DNA from: G039029935 sp039029935
GTDB lineage: Bacteria > Chloroflexota > Anaerolineae > Caldilineales > Caldilineaceae
Reading direction: 5' to 3'
Assembly: GCA_039029935.1 (NCBI GenBank)
Contig: JBCCFC010000681.1
Span: 1-7,417 of the forward strand
DNA: 7,417 nt
Within the stretch, counting starts at the first letter, position 1; each line of letters opens with the position of its first letter. Below are positions 1 to 5,862 of this stretch, piece after piece. The notes under the pieces are model-generated. The model saw nothing but the letters and a program-made list of their open reading frames with translations. It had not been told where the DNA came from and searched no databases. The position numbers and the translations under genes are program-made.

Positions 1-200
1 ATTTTAAATTGATAAAAGAGCAATTTACCAATTTTAAAAAAATTATAGGCGTAATATAATAACCTCAAAAACTTTTTAAATCTATTTAAGGAATTTTATT
101 GCGGTTGAAAAAGATTTCAATTTTTCTCTCGTAATATATAAAATTATGCGACGCAATTTTGATAGATATTTGCAGAAAACTGTAAAAAAGATAATAGCAC
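1..200. other. AT-rich non-coding upstream region
   Basis: No credible gene is seen here on either strand. The stretch is strongly A+T-rich, in clear contrast with the mixed composition of the genes that follow. It probably carries the promoter of the methyltransferase cluster. A TATAAT lies at 55-60 without a good -35 partner, and a weak pair, TTGATA (159-164) with TAAAAA (183-188), is separated by 18 bp. AAAATT at 140-145 is mirrored by AATTTT at 155-160, but arms made only of A and T carry little weight. No single promoter can be chosen with confidence. Confidence 0.6.
105..125 (+). terminator. Weak hairpin followed by a T run, possible terminator
   Basis: TTGAAA (105-110) and TTTCAA (115-120) form a perfect 6-bp stem around the loop AAGA, followed directly by five T (121-125). 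The stem has only two G-C pairs and could be lengthened by two G-T pairs. It could end a transcript arriving from left of the window, or it may be a chance hairpin in AT-rich DNA. Confidence 0.22.
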
Positions 201-815
201 ATGACGATTGATGTATCAAATGAAGTACAAGCAGCCTATGACCAAATCGTAGACAGCTTTGTTGCTGAAAATCACGGGAGCCGCATCGATAGCCTTCAAC
301 AACTGATGCAACGGCTGATTACCCATGTTGGGACCGATGGCTGTGTACTCGACGTGGGCTGTGGCACAGGGCGAGATGTGCAATATTTTGAGACCCATCG
401 CGTTCAGGCGGTTGGCATGGATTTGTCAATGAACATGCTTGCCTATGCTGCCGGGTGCGTATCCAGCCCCGTCGTGCAGATGAACATGCGCGACCTCGCT
501 TTTGCGGATCACACCTTTGATGGTATCTATTCCTGTGCATCACTGCTCCACATCCCCAAAGCCCAGGTGCCCGCTTGTCTGCGTGAGATGAAACGCATTC
601 TAAAACCGGAGGGGATGCTCATTATCCGACTGCAACAAGGGGATGGCGAAGTATGGAACGAGGGATATATGGAGGGCGTCAAACGGTTCTTTGCTCGATA
701 TACAGAGGCGGAGATGTGTGCGATGCTAAATGACTGTGGGCTTGATGTACAGGATGTGCATGTGGATGTGGCAGGACGGACGTGGTTGAGTTTTGTCTGT
801 CTGCACAGCGTGTAA
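201..815 (+). CDS. Class I SAM-dependent methyltransferase
   Basis: A 204-residue cytoplasmic protein of the Rossmann-fold methyltransferase group (Methyltransf_11/25 type). It would transfer the methyl group of S-adenosylmethionine to an unknown acceptor. Visible motifs are motif I VLDVGCGTG (49-57), the acidic residue ending strand 2 in GMDLS (D74), MRDLAF (96-101) for adenine contact, FDGIYSCASLLHIP (106-119) and LKPEGMLIIR (135-144). The length is normal for a small-molecule enzyme, and no substrate domain identifies the acceptor. The ATG at 201 has no convincing Shine-Dalgarno, only A-rich sequence, so initiation may be weak or unusual. The amidase gene starts 22 bp after the stop, which suggests an operon. 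The last 40 bases, coding for RTWLSFVCLHSV, recur at 4781-4820. The fold is certain; the substrate is unknown. Confidence 0.93.
   Translation: MTIDVSNEVQAAYDQIVDSFVAENHGSRIDSLQQLMQRLITHVGTDGCVLDVGCGTGRDVQYFETHRVQAVGMDLSMNMLAYAAGCVSSPVVQMNMRDLAFADHTFDGIYSCASLLHIPKAQVPACLREMKRILKPEGMLIIRLQQGDGEVWNEGYMEGVKRFFARYTEAEMCAMLNDCGLDVQDVHVDVAGRTWLSFVCLHSV
776..815 (+). repeat. Direct repeat copy 1: 3' end of the methyltransferase gene
   Basis: This is the in-place copy, covering the last 12 codons and stop of the methyltransferase. It matches 4781-4820 at 27 of the first 29 bases and at 33 of 40 ungapped. The two copies stand about 4.0 kb apart in the same orientation and flank the amidase, LRR and DUF1028 genes. 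Confidence 0.85.
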
Positions 816-821
816 CCTTAT

Positions 822-826
822 AGGAG
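822..826 (+). promoter_or_regulatory. Ribosome binding site fixing the amidase start
   Basis: AGGAG lies 11 bp before the ATG at 838. It supports that start over the in-frame GTG-type start at 793, which would overlap the methyltransferase end and add 15 residues without family support. Confidence 0.75.
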
Positions 827-837
827 CCAATAAATTC

Positions 838-2244
838 ATGAGTAACCAACATACAGAACTGCATTACATGACATTAACCGAGGTAGCATCGCTGCTTGAA
901 CAGCGTGAAATCTCGTCAACAGAACTGACTACCAGCATCTTAGAGCGAATCGAGGCTGTCGATGGGACGCTCAAAAGCTATGCCATTGTGATGGCGAACC
1001 ATGCATTGGCTGCGGCCCAGAAAGCAGATGCAGAGATTGCGGCAGGTCAGTATCGTGGCCCGCTACATGGTGTATCGATTGCGGTGAAAGACCTCTGCTT
1101 TACCAAGGGCGTTCGTACAATGGGCGGGGCCAAGGTGCTGGCAGACCACGTACCAACCTACGATGCTACAGTGGTTACAAGATTAGAGGCGGCGGGTGCA
1201 GTGTTATTGGGCAAACTCAACCTGACAGAAGGTGCGTTGGGTGGCTATCATCCTGAGCTGGATATCCCACTCAATCCTTGGAAATTAGATGCGTGGCCGG
1301 GATCATCTTCCAGTGGTTCAGGGGCGGCAACAGCGGCGGGCTTGGCCTATGGCACTCTCGGTAGCGACACGGGCGGCTCCATCCGCTTTCCGGCTGCGGC
1401 CTGTGGCGTGGTGGGGCTGAAGCCAACATGGGGACGTGTCAGCCGTTATGGTGTGCTGGCCTTGTCCGAGTCGCTGGACCACATTGGCCCGTTGACACGC
1501 GGCAGTGCTGATGCCGCCATCATGTTCCAAGCCATCGCTGGGCATGACCCCAATGACCCGACATCACGACACGAATCTGTACCAGATATGCTGGCGAACA
1601 TTGACGCGGGTGTGCAGGGCCTCCGTATCGGCATTGATGAAGTGTTTATGGCAAAGCATGTAGACCCTGATGTCGCCACATCGGTTGTTGAAGGAGTGCG
1701 AATCTTGGCCTCTTTGGGTGCAGAGATTGTCCCTATCCATTTGCCCGCTCTCGACCAATTTGTCTCCGCATGGCCGACGCTCTGCTCCACCGAAGCTGTA
1801 CTGGCACATGAGGCTACTTATCCGTCACAGCAAGACGACTATGGCACATGGTTCCGTGAATGGCTGGATTTGGGGGCAAGCATCACGGGTGTTGAATATG
1901 CACGCGCCAACAATGTTCGCGCTGAATGCAACGGGCGACTCAGCGAGGTCTTCAAGGACATTGATGTGTTGGCGTGCCCCACCATGCCCGGTGTGCCCTG
2001 GTCCGTTGACCCCAGCACCTATCATCAACCACGTGGCATGTATGATCTATCACGACAGATGTTCACGATTCCGTTTGATTTTAACGGTGCGCCGACGCTG
2101 TCGGTTCTGAGCGGATTTAATGATGACGGATTGCCATTGTCACTTCAGTTTGTGGGGCATCATTTGGCAGAGGAGCTACTTTGTCAGATTGGTCATGCCT
2201 ATGAGAAATCGACCAAGTGGCATACTCATCACCCAGCAATTTAA
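838..2244 (+). CDS. Amidase-signature family hydrolase
   Basis: A 468-residue amidase-signature enzyme, which hydrolyses carboxamide bonds through a Ser-cisSer-Lys triad. The lysine is K84 in GVSIAVKDL. The glycine/serine-rich loop GSSSSGSG (155-162) holds the cis-serine S157. The nucleophile is S181 in GSDTGGSIRFP, exactly 24 residues later, the spacing seen in FAAH and GatA. GVVGLKPTWGRVSRYGV follows, as in the family. The C-terminus, AYEKSTKWHTHHP, matches the usual end of stand-alone amidases, and the length is typical. It resembles GatA, but no gatB or gatC is nearby, so a catabolic or metabolic amidase is more likely; the substrate cannot be read from the sequence. It lies 22 bp after the methyltransferase and 11 bp before the LRR gene, so co-transcription is likely. 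A DUF1028 gene further on fits a role in amide or peptide breakdown (inference). Confidence 0.95.
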   Translation: MSNQHTELHYMTLTEVASLLEQREISSTELTTSILERIEAVDGTLKSYAIVMANHALAAAQKADAEIAAGQYRGPLHGVSIAVKDLCFTKGVRTMGGAKVLADHVPTYDATVVTRLEAAGAVLLGKLNLTEGALGGYHPELDIPLNPWKLDAWPGSSSSGSGAATAAGLAYGTLGSDTGGSIRFPAAACGVVGLKPTWGRVSRYGVLALSESLDHIGPLTRGSADAAIMFQAIAGHDPNDPTSRHESVPDMLANIDAGVQGLRIGIDEVFMAKHVDPDVATSVVEGVRILASLGAEIVPIHLPALDQFVSAWPTLCSTEAVLAHEATYPSQQDDYGTWFREWLDLGASITGVEYARANNVRAECNGRLSEVFKDIDVLACPTMPGVPWSVDPSTYHQPRGMYDLSRQMFTIPFDFNGAPTLSVLSGFNDDGLPLSLQFVGHHLAEELLCQIGHAYEKSTKWHTHHPAI

Positions 2245-2248
2245 AGGA
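2243..2248 (+). promoter_or_regulatory. Ribosome binding site fixing the LRR-protein start
   Basis: AAAGGA stands 7 bp before the ATG at 2256 and overlaps the amidase stop codon. It favours 2256 over the in-frame GTG at 2217, which lies inside the amidase gene and would put a polar extension before the signal sequence. Confidence 0.75.
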
Positions 2249-2255
2249 TCACAGT

Positions 2256-3746
2256 ATGGATGGAAGCTTTAGAGTCATTCGTATCACCATACTTATGGTT
2301 ATTGTCATTGTGTGTAACAGGACGCCGCCCATGCCCATCACTGCTGCAATATCCACCCGTGGACAGAATCAGCCCACCCAAATAGCCTTTGATTGTATTA
2401 CTGTCAGCCAAGTTCCACAGGGTGAATGCGAAGCATTGGTGGCAATTTATCACGACACAGAGGGGCATAACTGGCATAAAGATACAGGTTGGTTACAAAC
2501 AGCACAACCATGTAATTGGTACGCGGTGATATGTCGTAACAAACATGTCACCCATTTAGAGTTATCCAATAATAACTTAACAGAGGAATTACCTGCTGAA
2601 ATTGGGAACCTATTTAATCTTGAACGACTTACCCTAGATCAGAACAATTTGCGTAGTATTCCTGCTGAAATTGGTAATCTCTTAAACCTTGAGCGGCTTG
2701 ATCTTCGTGTTAATGCGTTAAGTAGCATACCCCCTGAAATTGGGAGCCTCTCTAACCTTGAGCGGCTTGATCTGAGTTCTAATAAATTGACTTATATTCC
2801 GCCAGAAATTGGCAATCTATCGAGCCTTCAGAGTCTTTCGTTATCGTCCAACGAGCTAAGTAACATTCCGCCAGAAATTGGCAACCTCTCTAAATTGGAG
2901 GCGTTTCGCCTCACTAGGAACAAGGTACGTAATATTCCGCCAGAAATTGGCAACCTCTCCAATCTTCGGTGGGTTTCACTATCTGCCAATGAGTTGAGCA
3001 GTATCCCCCCTGAAATTGGCAACCTCGATCTTATAGACCTTTTCCTCAACGCCAACAAGTTGAGCAGCGTCCCTCCTGAAATTGGCAACCTCTCTAACCT
3101 TGTGAGTCTTGAACTGGCAAATAACCAATTGACCAGCATTCCCCCTGTCATTGGCAGCCTGCCGAAACTTAGAGATCTGCACCTCAACGCCAATAAGTTA
3201 AGCAGCATTCCTTCGGAAATTAGCAACCTTTCGACGAATGAAGAGTGTTCACTAGCACTCCCGTATCCTTTTTATTGTTTATCTATAAACCTTGCATACA
3301 ATCGTCTTGTCATTCATGATGAAACGTTGACCACCATGCTTGCCGAATATGGTGGTGGTTGGGCGAAAACACAAGCCATTGCGCCCACAAATGTAATTGC
3401 AACCGCCCTCTCCAGTAATACAGTCCAACTCAATTGGACCCCGATTCGCTTTAAAGAAAAAGATGGTCACTATGAGATTAACCTCGTAAACAACGGTATT
3501 TACAGCGTTCATGGGAAAACCGTTACGAAGTCCGACTATATTTATATGGTTTCGGGGTTGATGGCTGATACAGATTACACCTTTCAAATACGTACCTATA
3601 CTGCACCGCACTTTGGGGTATTTTCTTTTAGCACAGAGGATGATCAACAAAACGAGTTATGGAGTGAATACAGTGAAGAGGCTATAGTCCGAACGCTGCC
3701 ATTAACATATACACAGACTTTTCTCCCGTATATACAGACCCCATGA
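2256..3746 (+). CDS. Secreted leucine-rich repeat protein with fibronectin type III domain
   Basis: A 496-residue protein, probably exported. The N-terminus has R6 and R9, then a hydrophobic stretch (about 10-20) ending in C20. The residue before C20 is Val, so it is not a good lipobox; cleavage near A30-A31 is possible. Residues 58-97 form a plant-type LRR N-cap (CEALVAIYHDTEGHNW, then CNWYAVIC). Ten LRRs follow (98-326), with consensus NLERLDLSSNKLSSIPPEIGN; nine are 23 residues and the eighth is 22. A cysteine-containing cap (327-375) leads to a fibronectin type III domain (about 376-481) and a short tail, QTFLPYIQTP. Such proteins usually bind proteins or surfaces; no partner can be named. 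The gene is visibly more AT-rich than the amidase, which may mark a different origin. It sits oddly between genes for cytosolic-looking enzymes. Confidence 0.93.
   Translation: MDGSFRVIRITILMVIVIVCNRTPPMPITAAISTRGQNQPTQIAFDCITVSQVPQGECEALVAIYHDTEGHNWHKDTGWLQTAQPCNWYAVICRNKHVTHLELSNNNLTEELPAEIGNLFNLERLTLDQNNLRSIPAEIGNLLNLERLDLRVNALSSIPPEIGSLSNLERLDLSSNKLTYIPPEIGNLSSLQSLSLSSNELSNIPPEIGNLSKLEAFRLTRNKVRNIPPEIGNLSNLRWVSLSANELSSIPPEIGNLDLIDLFLNANKLSSVPPEIGNLSNLVSLELANNQLTSIPPVIGSLPKLRDLHLNANKLSSIPSEISNLSTNEECSLALPYPFYCLSINLAYNRLVIHDETLTTMLAEYGGGWAKTQAIAPTNVIATALSSNTVQLNWTPIRFKEKDGHYEINLVNNGIYSVHGKTVTKSDYIYMVSGLMADTDYTFQIRTYTAPHFGVFSFSTEDDQQNELWSEYSEEAIVRTLPLTYTQTFLPYIQTP
2547..3233 (+). repeat. Ten tandem LRR-coding units of about 69 bp
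   Basis: The units encode residues 98-326 of the LRR protein. The segment for PPEIGNLS is nearly identical at DNA level in several neighbouring units, for example CCAGAAATTGGCAACCTCTC near 2870-2960. This points to recent expansion or gene conversion in the middle of the array. The eighth unit is one codon short. Confidence 0.85.
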
Positions 3747-3823
3747 CGTTTAGTTTACCTGTCCTGCTCGAAGGACATCCTAATGCGGACAGTACCAATA
3801 GCGAAAGGACCACTATTATCTAA
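3743..3823 (+). CDS. Possible 26-codon linking ORF between LRR and DUF1028 genes
   Basis: This short frame fills the gap between two genes exactly. Its ATG overlaps the LRR stop (ATGA, 3743-3746), and its stop overlaps the next ATG (TAATG, 3821-3825). It begins MTFSLPVLLEG and has a polar remainder. It has no Shine-Dalgarno of its own, so translation would depend on ribosomes ending the LRR gene. It could couple LRR and DUF1028 translation, be a relic of a longer LRR-protein tail, or be chance. No family is recognised. Confidence 0.2.
   Translation: MTFSLPVLLEGHPNADSTNSERTTII
3803..3809 (+). promoter_or_regulatory. Ribosome binding site for the DUF1028 gene
   Basis: GAAAGGA lies 13 bp before the ATG at 3823, slightly long but usable. 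It supports 3823 over the second in-frame ATG at 3841, which is 31 bp away. Confidence 0.5.
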
Positions 3824-4781
3824 TGACGAATCTATTTGACATGACCAATACTTACTCCATCATCGCCTATGACCCAGAAAGCCAAAAACTGGGTGCAGCC
3901 ATGCAAACCCACAACTTCGCCGCCTGCAACAGCGTCATGTGGGTTCAGCCCGGCGTGGGTGTTATTGCCAGCCAAGCCGCCTCGGACCCGTTTTATGCCT
4001 TTGCTGGGTTTGAGTTGATGCGTTTGGGCAAAACACCGGAGCAAATTCTGACAAGTCTACGGCAGAGCGATGAAAAATCATATCAAAACCAAGTGGCGAT
4101 GATGGATATACAGGGACGGGTTGCGGCGTTCACAGGCGAACGGTGTACGCCTGCCGCGGGCCCCATGTCACAGGTGAATACTATGCTTGCCAAGCCAATC
4201 TCATGCTCAAGGATACTGTCTGGCAGGCAATGGCGGATGCGTATGAAAACGCTGAGGGCGAGTTGGTGGACCGGATGATGGCAGCGATGGATGCGGCTCA
4301 GAATGAAGGTGGTGATATCCGGGGGTCGCAATCGGCGGTCATCAAAGTGGCCTCAGCCGCACCCGTTGACAAACCTTGGGAAGGACATCTTTGCGATTTC
4401 CGTGTCTATGACAGCCCTGAACCGTTGCGAGAATTGCGGCTGCTGGTTGACAAACAACGGCTGCATCACCGTGTCTATCAATCTGCCATGCCGCTGTTTA
4501 GCCCAGATGTGGCCGACGAACAAATTGCGCTGTCTATTGAGCAGTTCAATGAGGCTATTCGGGAAGTACCCAATGAAGATAGCCGACTGCAATACAAGTA
4601 CCAATACGGAACCACGCTGCTTGGTAAAGTATTGAACACCGACCATGAGGCTGCGGCATTGGATATCCTGCGCGAAGTCTTTGCCGCTGCGCCCATTTGG
4701 CGTGAGGTAATCAAGCGGACTGTTAGCGTACATCCAGATCAGTTTAATGCCGAGGTGCTTGAACGGATAGCAACTCTGTAA
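3823..4781 (+). pseudogene. DUF1028 family protein, reading frame broken in two
   Basis: Together the two frames encode a DUF1028 protein (PF06267, to my knowledge in the Ntn-hydrolase clan) of about 319 residues. Part one runs from 3823 to about 4164: YSIIAYDPESQKLGAAMQTH, PGVGVIASQAASDPFYAFAG and VAAFTGERCTPAAG. Part two resumes in the -1 frame at CAT (4164): HVTGEYYACQANLM, then EGELVDRMMAAMDAA, GGDIRGSQSAVIKV and a helical C-terminal extension (about 240-319). The family sequence continues smoothly across the shift, so one gene has been split by loss of one base, or gain of two, in the C run. Alternatives are a sequencing error or -1 frameshifting on the in-frame heptamer GGGCCCC. Substrate and reaction are unproven; with the amidase upstream, a role in amide or peptide processing is an inference. 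The stop at 4779-4781 abuts the duplicated methyltransferase end. Confidence 0.85.
4158..4164 (+). other. Slippery-type heptamer at the frame break in the DUF1028 gene
   Basis: GGGCCCC is read in the upstream frame as G GGC CCC, which matches the X XXY YYZ layout for -1 slippage. After a -1 slip the next codon is CAT, the first codon of the downstream DUF1028 part. No strong hairpin is evident just downstream, and G/C heptamers are not the usual efficient bacterial type. It may simply be the homopolymer where a base was lost. Confidence 0.4.
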
Positions 4782-4820
4782 CGGACTTGGTTGATTTTTG
4801 TCTGTCTGCCTCGTGTATAA
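4781..4820 (+). repeat. Direct repeat copy 2: orphan methyltransferase gene end
   Basis: These 40 bases repeat 776-815. Read in the frame of the DUF1028 C-terminal part, straight after its TAA, they give RTWLIFVCLPRV and a stop, against RTWLSFVCLHSV and a stop in the methyltransferase. The match is 27 of 29 bases at the start and looser near the stop, where a 2-base gap would align CGTGTA. Nothing before 4781 resembles the methyltransferase, so only the gene end is present. Confidence 0.85.
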
Positions 4821-4822
4821 AA

Positions 4823-4854
4823 GTTGAAGAGTTGAAAGGTTGAAGGGTTGAAAA
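4823..4854 (+). repeat. Four tandem 8-bp units, GTTGAARR
   Basis: The units are GTTGAAGA, GTTGAAAG, GTTGAAGG and GTTGAAAA, each differing only in the last two purines. They lie in the gap between two convergent genes and run almost directly into the pyrimidine-rich octamer array. Confidence 0.85.
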
Positions 4855-4856
4855 TA

Positions 4857-4912
4857 GTCTCCATTCTCCCATTCTCCTCGTCTCCTATTCTCCCTATCTC
4901 CTCGTTTCTCTC
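4857..4912 (+). repeat. Pyrimidine-rich array with 8-bp period, TCTCC-type
   Basis: Seven consecutive octamers can be laid out: GTCTCCAT, TCTCCCAT, TCTCCTCG, TCTCCTAT, TCTCCCTA, TCTCCTCG and TTTCTCTC. It ends 5 bp before the stop codon of the minus-strand gene. RNA from the plus strand would be C-rich and nearly G-free, like a Rho entry site, so it may help end transcription of the upstream cluster (inference). There is no hairpin typical of an intrinsic terminator. Confidence 0.8.
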
Positions 4913-4917
4913 TGTGA

Positions 4918-5547
4918 TTAAAGTCTCATCCTTGGCAACAAACGAAAACATAACCGCAGGGTAACAAATAGAATCAACGAGCCGTATGCCATGACAATTG
5001 CTGACTCAATACCCAGCATGTAGGCTGTCAGAGCGACCAAAATTGCATCGGAAATCAAGATAAAGCGGGGTAATGAGATGTTGACAAACTGTTTGACGGT
5101 GAGGTACATGGTGGTGGCGTTGCCAGAGCTATATTCGTTGGACACAAAGAGATAGGTTCCCATGCCAGAGAAAACGGCACTTACGGTGATGGCGAGGAGT
5201 CGGGTCTGGAAACTGCTCCCAACCACTTGCTCAATGTGAAAGAGGTGTTTCATCCAGTCGATGGTCAATGAGATAAAGAGATAACCATATATCGCTTTGA
5301 AGCCGATTTTGAGGTTGGCAAAGATAAATGCGCTGAGAATCAAGATGGTGCAGGTGACAAAGATAAAACTGCTTTGGCTGATGCCCCAGACGTAATTGGC
5401 AAAGAGTGAGTACCCTGTGAAACCACCGACAACGAGTTTGTATTTCCAGCTAAAAAAGTTGACACCGATTTCGTGGATGAGAAAGCCAAGGGTGGCAAGC
5501 AGGAAGGGGATGGCCTCTTGGCGTAGGATGGTTTGAAGTCGATGCAT
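4918..5547 (-). CDS. YitT-like integral membrane protein
   Basis: A 209-residue, very hydrophobic protein with about six or seven membrane segments (near 11-33, 38-55, 58-77, 82-98, 116-135, 162-180 and 182-200). The pattern fits the YitT/DUF161 family. GGFTG at 41-45 matches the family's first GG.TG motif, and EYSSGNATTMYLTVKQFVN followed by SLPRFILISDA (about 138-168) looks like its second, diverged half. Typical YitT proteins are near 280 residues with a soluble C-terminal DUF2179 domain; that domain is missing here. Family function is not settled, so no substrate is given. The gene converges on the DUF1028 cluster and diverges from the pentapeptide-repeat gene. The start is supported by GAAGGAG 10 bp upstream. 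An upstream ATG at 5555 is in another frame. Confidence 0.8.
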   Translation of the reverse strand: MHRLQTILRQEAIPFLLATLGFLIHEIGVNFFSWKYKLVVGGFTGYSLFANYVWGISQSSFIFVTCTILILSAFIFANLKIGFKAIYGYLFISLTIDWMKHLFHIEQVVGSSFQTRLLAITVSAVFSGMGTYLFVSNEYSSGNATTMYLTVKQFVNISLPRFILISDAILVALTAYMLGIESAIVMAYGSLILFVTLRLCFRLLPRMRL

Positions 5548-5557
5548 GGTGTCATGG

Positions 5558-5564
5558 CTCCTTC
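5558..5564 (-). promoter_or_regulatory. Ribosome binding site of the YitT-like gene
   Basis: Read on the minus strand this is GAAGGAG, a near-perfect Shine-Dalgarno 10 bp before the ATG at 5547. Confidence 0.75.
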
Positions 5565-5586
5565 ATTGATTGTTTGGCTGCATTTC

Positions 5587-5608
5587 AACTGATTTGGTAA
5601 GATCAGTT
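5587..5608. promoter_or_regulatory. Inverted repeat upstream of the YitT-like gene
   Basis: AACTGAT (5587-5593) and ATCAGTT (5602-5608) are perfect 7-bp arms around an 8-base loop, with T at 5607-5610. On the minus strand this is a possible 5' UTR hairpin 40-61 bases before the YitT-like start. On the plus strand it resembles a small terminator, though no plus-strand gene precedes it. Confidence 0.35.
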
Positions 5609-5620
5609 TTGAGGTTTCCT

Positions 5621-5635
5621 AGATTGGACCAATCT
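5621..5635. promoter_or_regulatory. 15-bp palindrome, possible operator
   Basis: AGATTGG-A-CCAATCT has perfect 7-bp arms around one central base, a form typical of a binding site for a dimeric repressor or activator. It lies between divergent genes, so it could act on either. No regulator gene is in the window. Confidence 0.4.
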
Positions 5636-5826
5636 TCCTGTCCCGATACTTTCTCGACCACAGCCATCTATCCATAAGGACTTTCTTGATTCTACTTAGA
5701 TCGTGTCTCCGATGTCACAGGTTGATTACCCCAAACATGTATACCGTATCATAGTATAAAAATGATCATACAGAAAATTAGCGCAATCGGCTATATACTA
5801 TCAGTATCGTAGATGAATAGATTGAT

Positions 5827-5862
5827 ATGACGATTATAGAAAAAGCACAAGATAAATTATGA
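5827..5862 (+). CDS. Possible 11-residue leader peptide
   Basis: This short frame (MTIIEKAQDKL) ends in a TGA that overlaps the ATG of the pentapeptide-repeat gene (ATGA, 5859-5862). That gene has no clear Shine-Dalgarno, so coupling from an upstream short frame would be one way to start it. The short frame has no clear ribosome binding site either. Confidence 0.18.
   Translation: MTIIEKAQDKL

Larger units (their letters stand above)
5548..5858. other. Divergent intergenic region with several palindromes
   Basis: These 311 bp separate two divergent genes and hold no recognisable gene. They contain a 7-bp inverted repeat (5587-5608), a 15-bp palindrome (5621-5635) and a 5-bp-arm palindrome, ATACT-ATC-AGTAT (5795-5807). 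The stretch from 5735 to 5858 is AT-rich. Possible -10 elements for the rightward gene are TATAAA (5755-5760) and TATACT (5794-5799), neither with a good -35. Positions 5640-5720 show nothing recognisable. Confidence 0.5.

Noticed and set aside
146..211. A 21-residue basic ORF overlapping the methyltransferase start
   Set aside because: No ribosome binding site, AT-rich context and out of frame with the gene. Such short frames are expected by chance.
793..837. Longer amidase start at 793
   Set aside because: It overlaps the methyltransferase end and adds residues not seen in the family. AGGAG at 822-826 fits the ATG at 838.
1670..2110. A 146-codon plus-strand frame inside the amidase gene
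   Set aside because: It is a shadow frame of a well-conserved enzyme and has no recognisable domain.
838..2244. Calling the amidase GatA of the tRNA amidotransferase
   Set aside because: The triad is shared by the whole family. There is no gatB or gatC nearby, and the C-terminus looks like stand-alone amidases.
2217..2255. GTG start at 2217 for the LRR protein
   Set aside because: It lies inside the amidase gene and would place a polar stretch before the signal sequence. AAAGGA supports 2256.
2547..3233. Regular DNA repeats that could suggest a CRISPR or satellite
   Set aside because: The period of about 69 bp is in frame and encodes LRRs of 22-23 residues. There are no unique spacers.
4823..4912. 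Octamer arrays as a CRISPR array
   Set aside because: The units are only 8 bp and contiguous, without spacers, and no cas genes are present.
201..5838. Shared ATGACGATT at 201 and 5827
   Set aside because: Only nine bases match and the flanks do not align. It is probably coincidence at two start-like sites.
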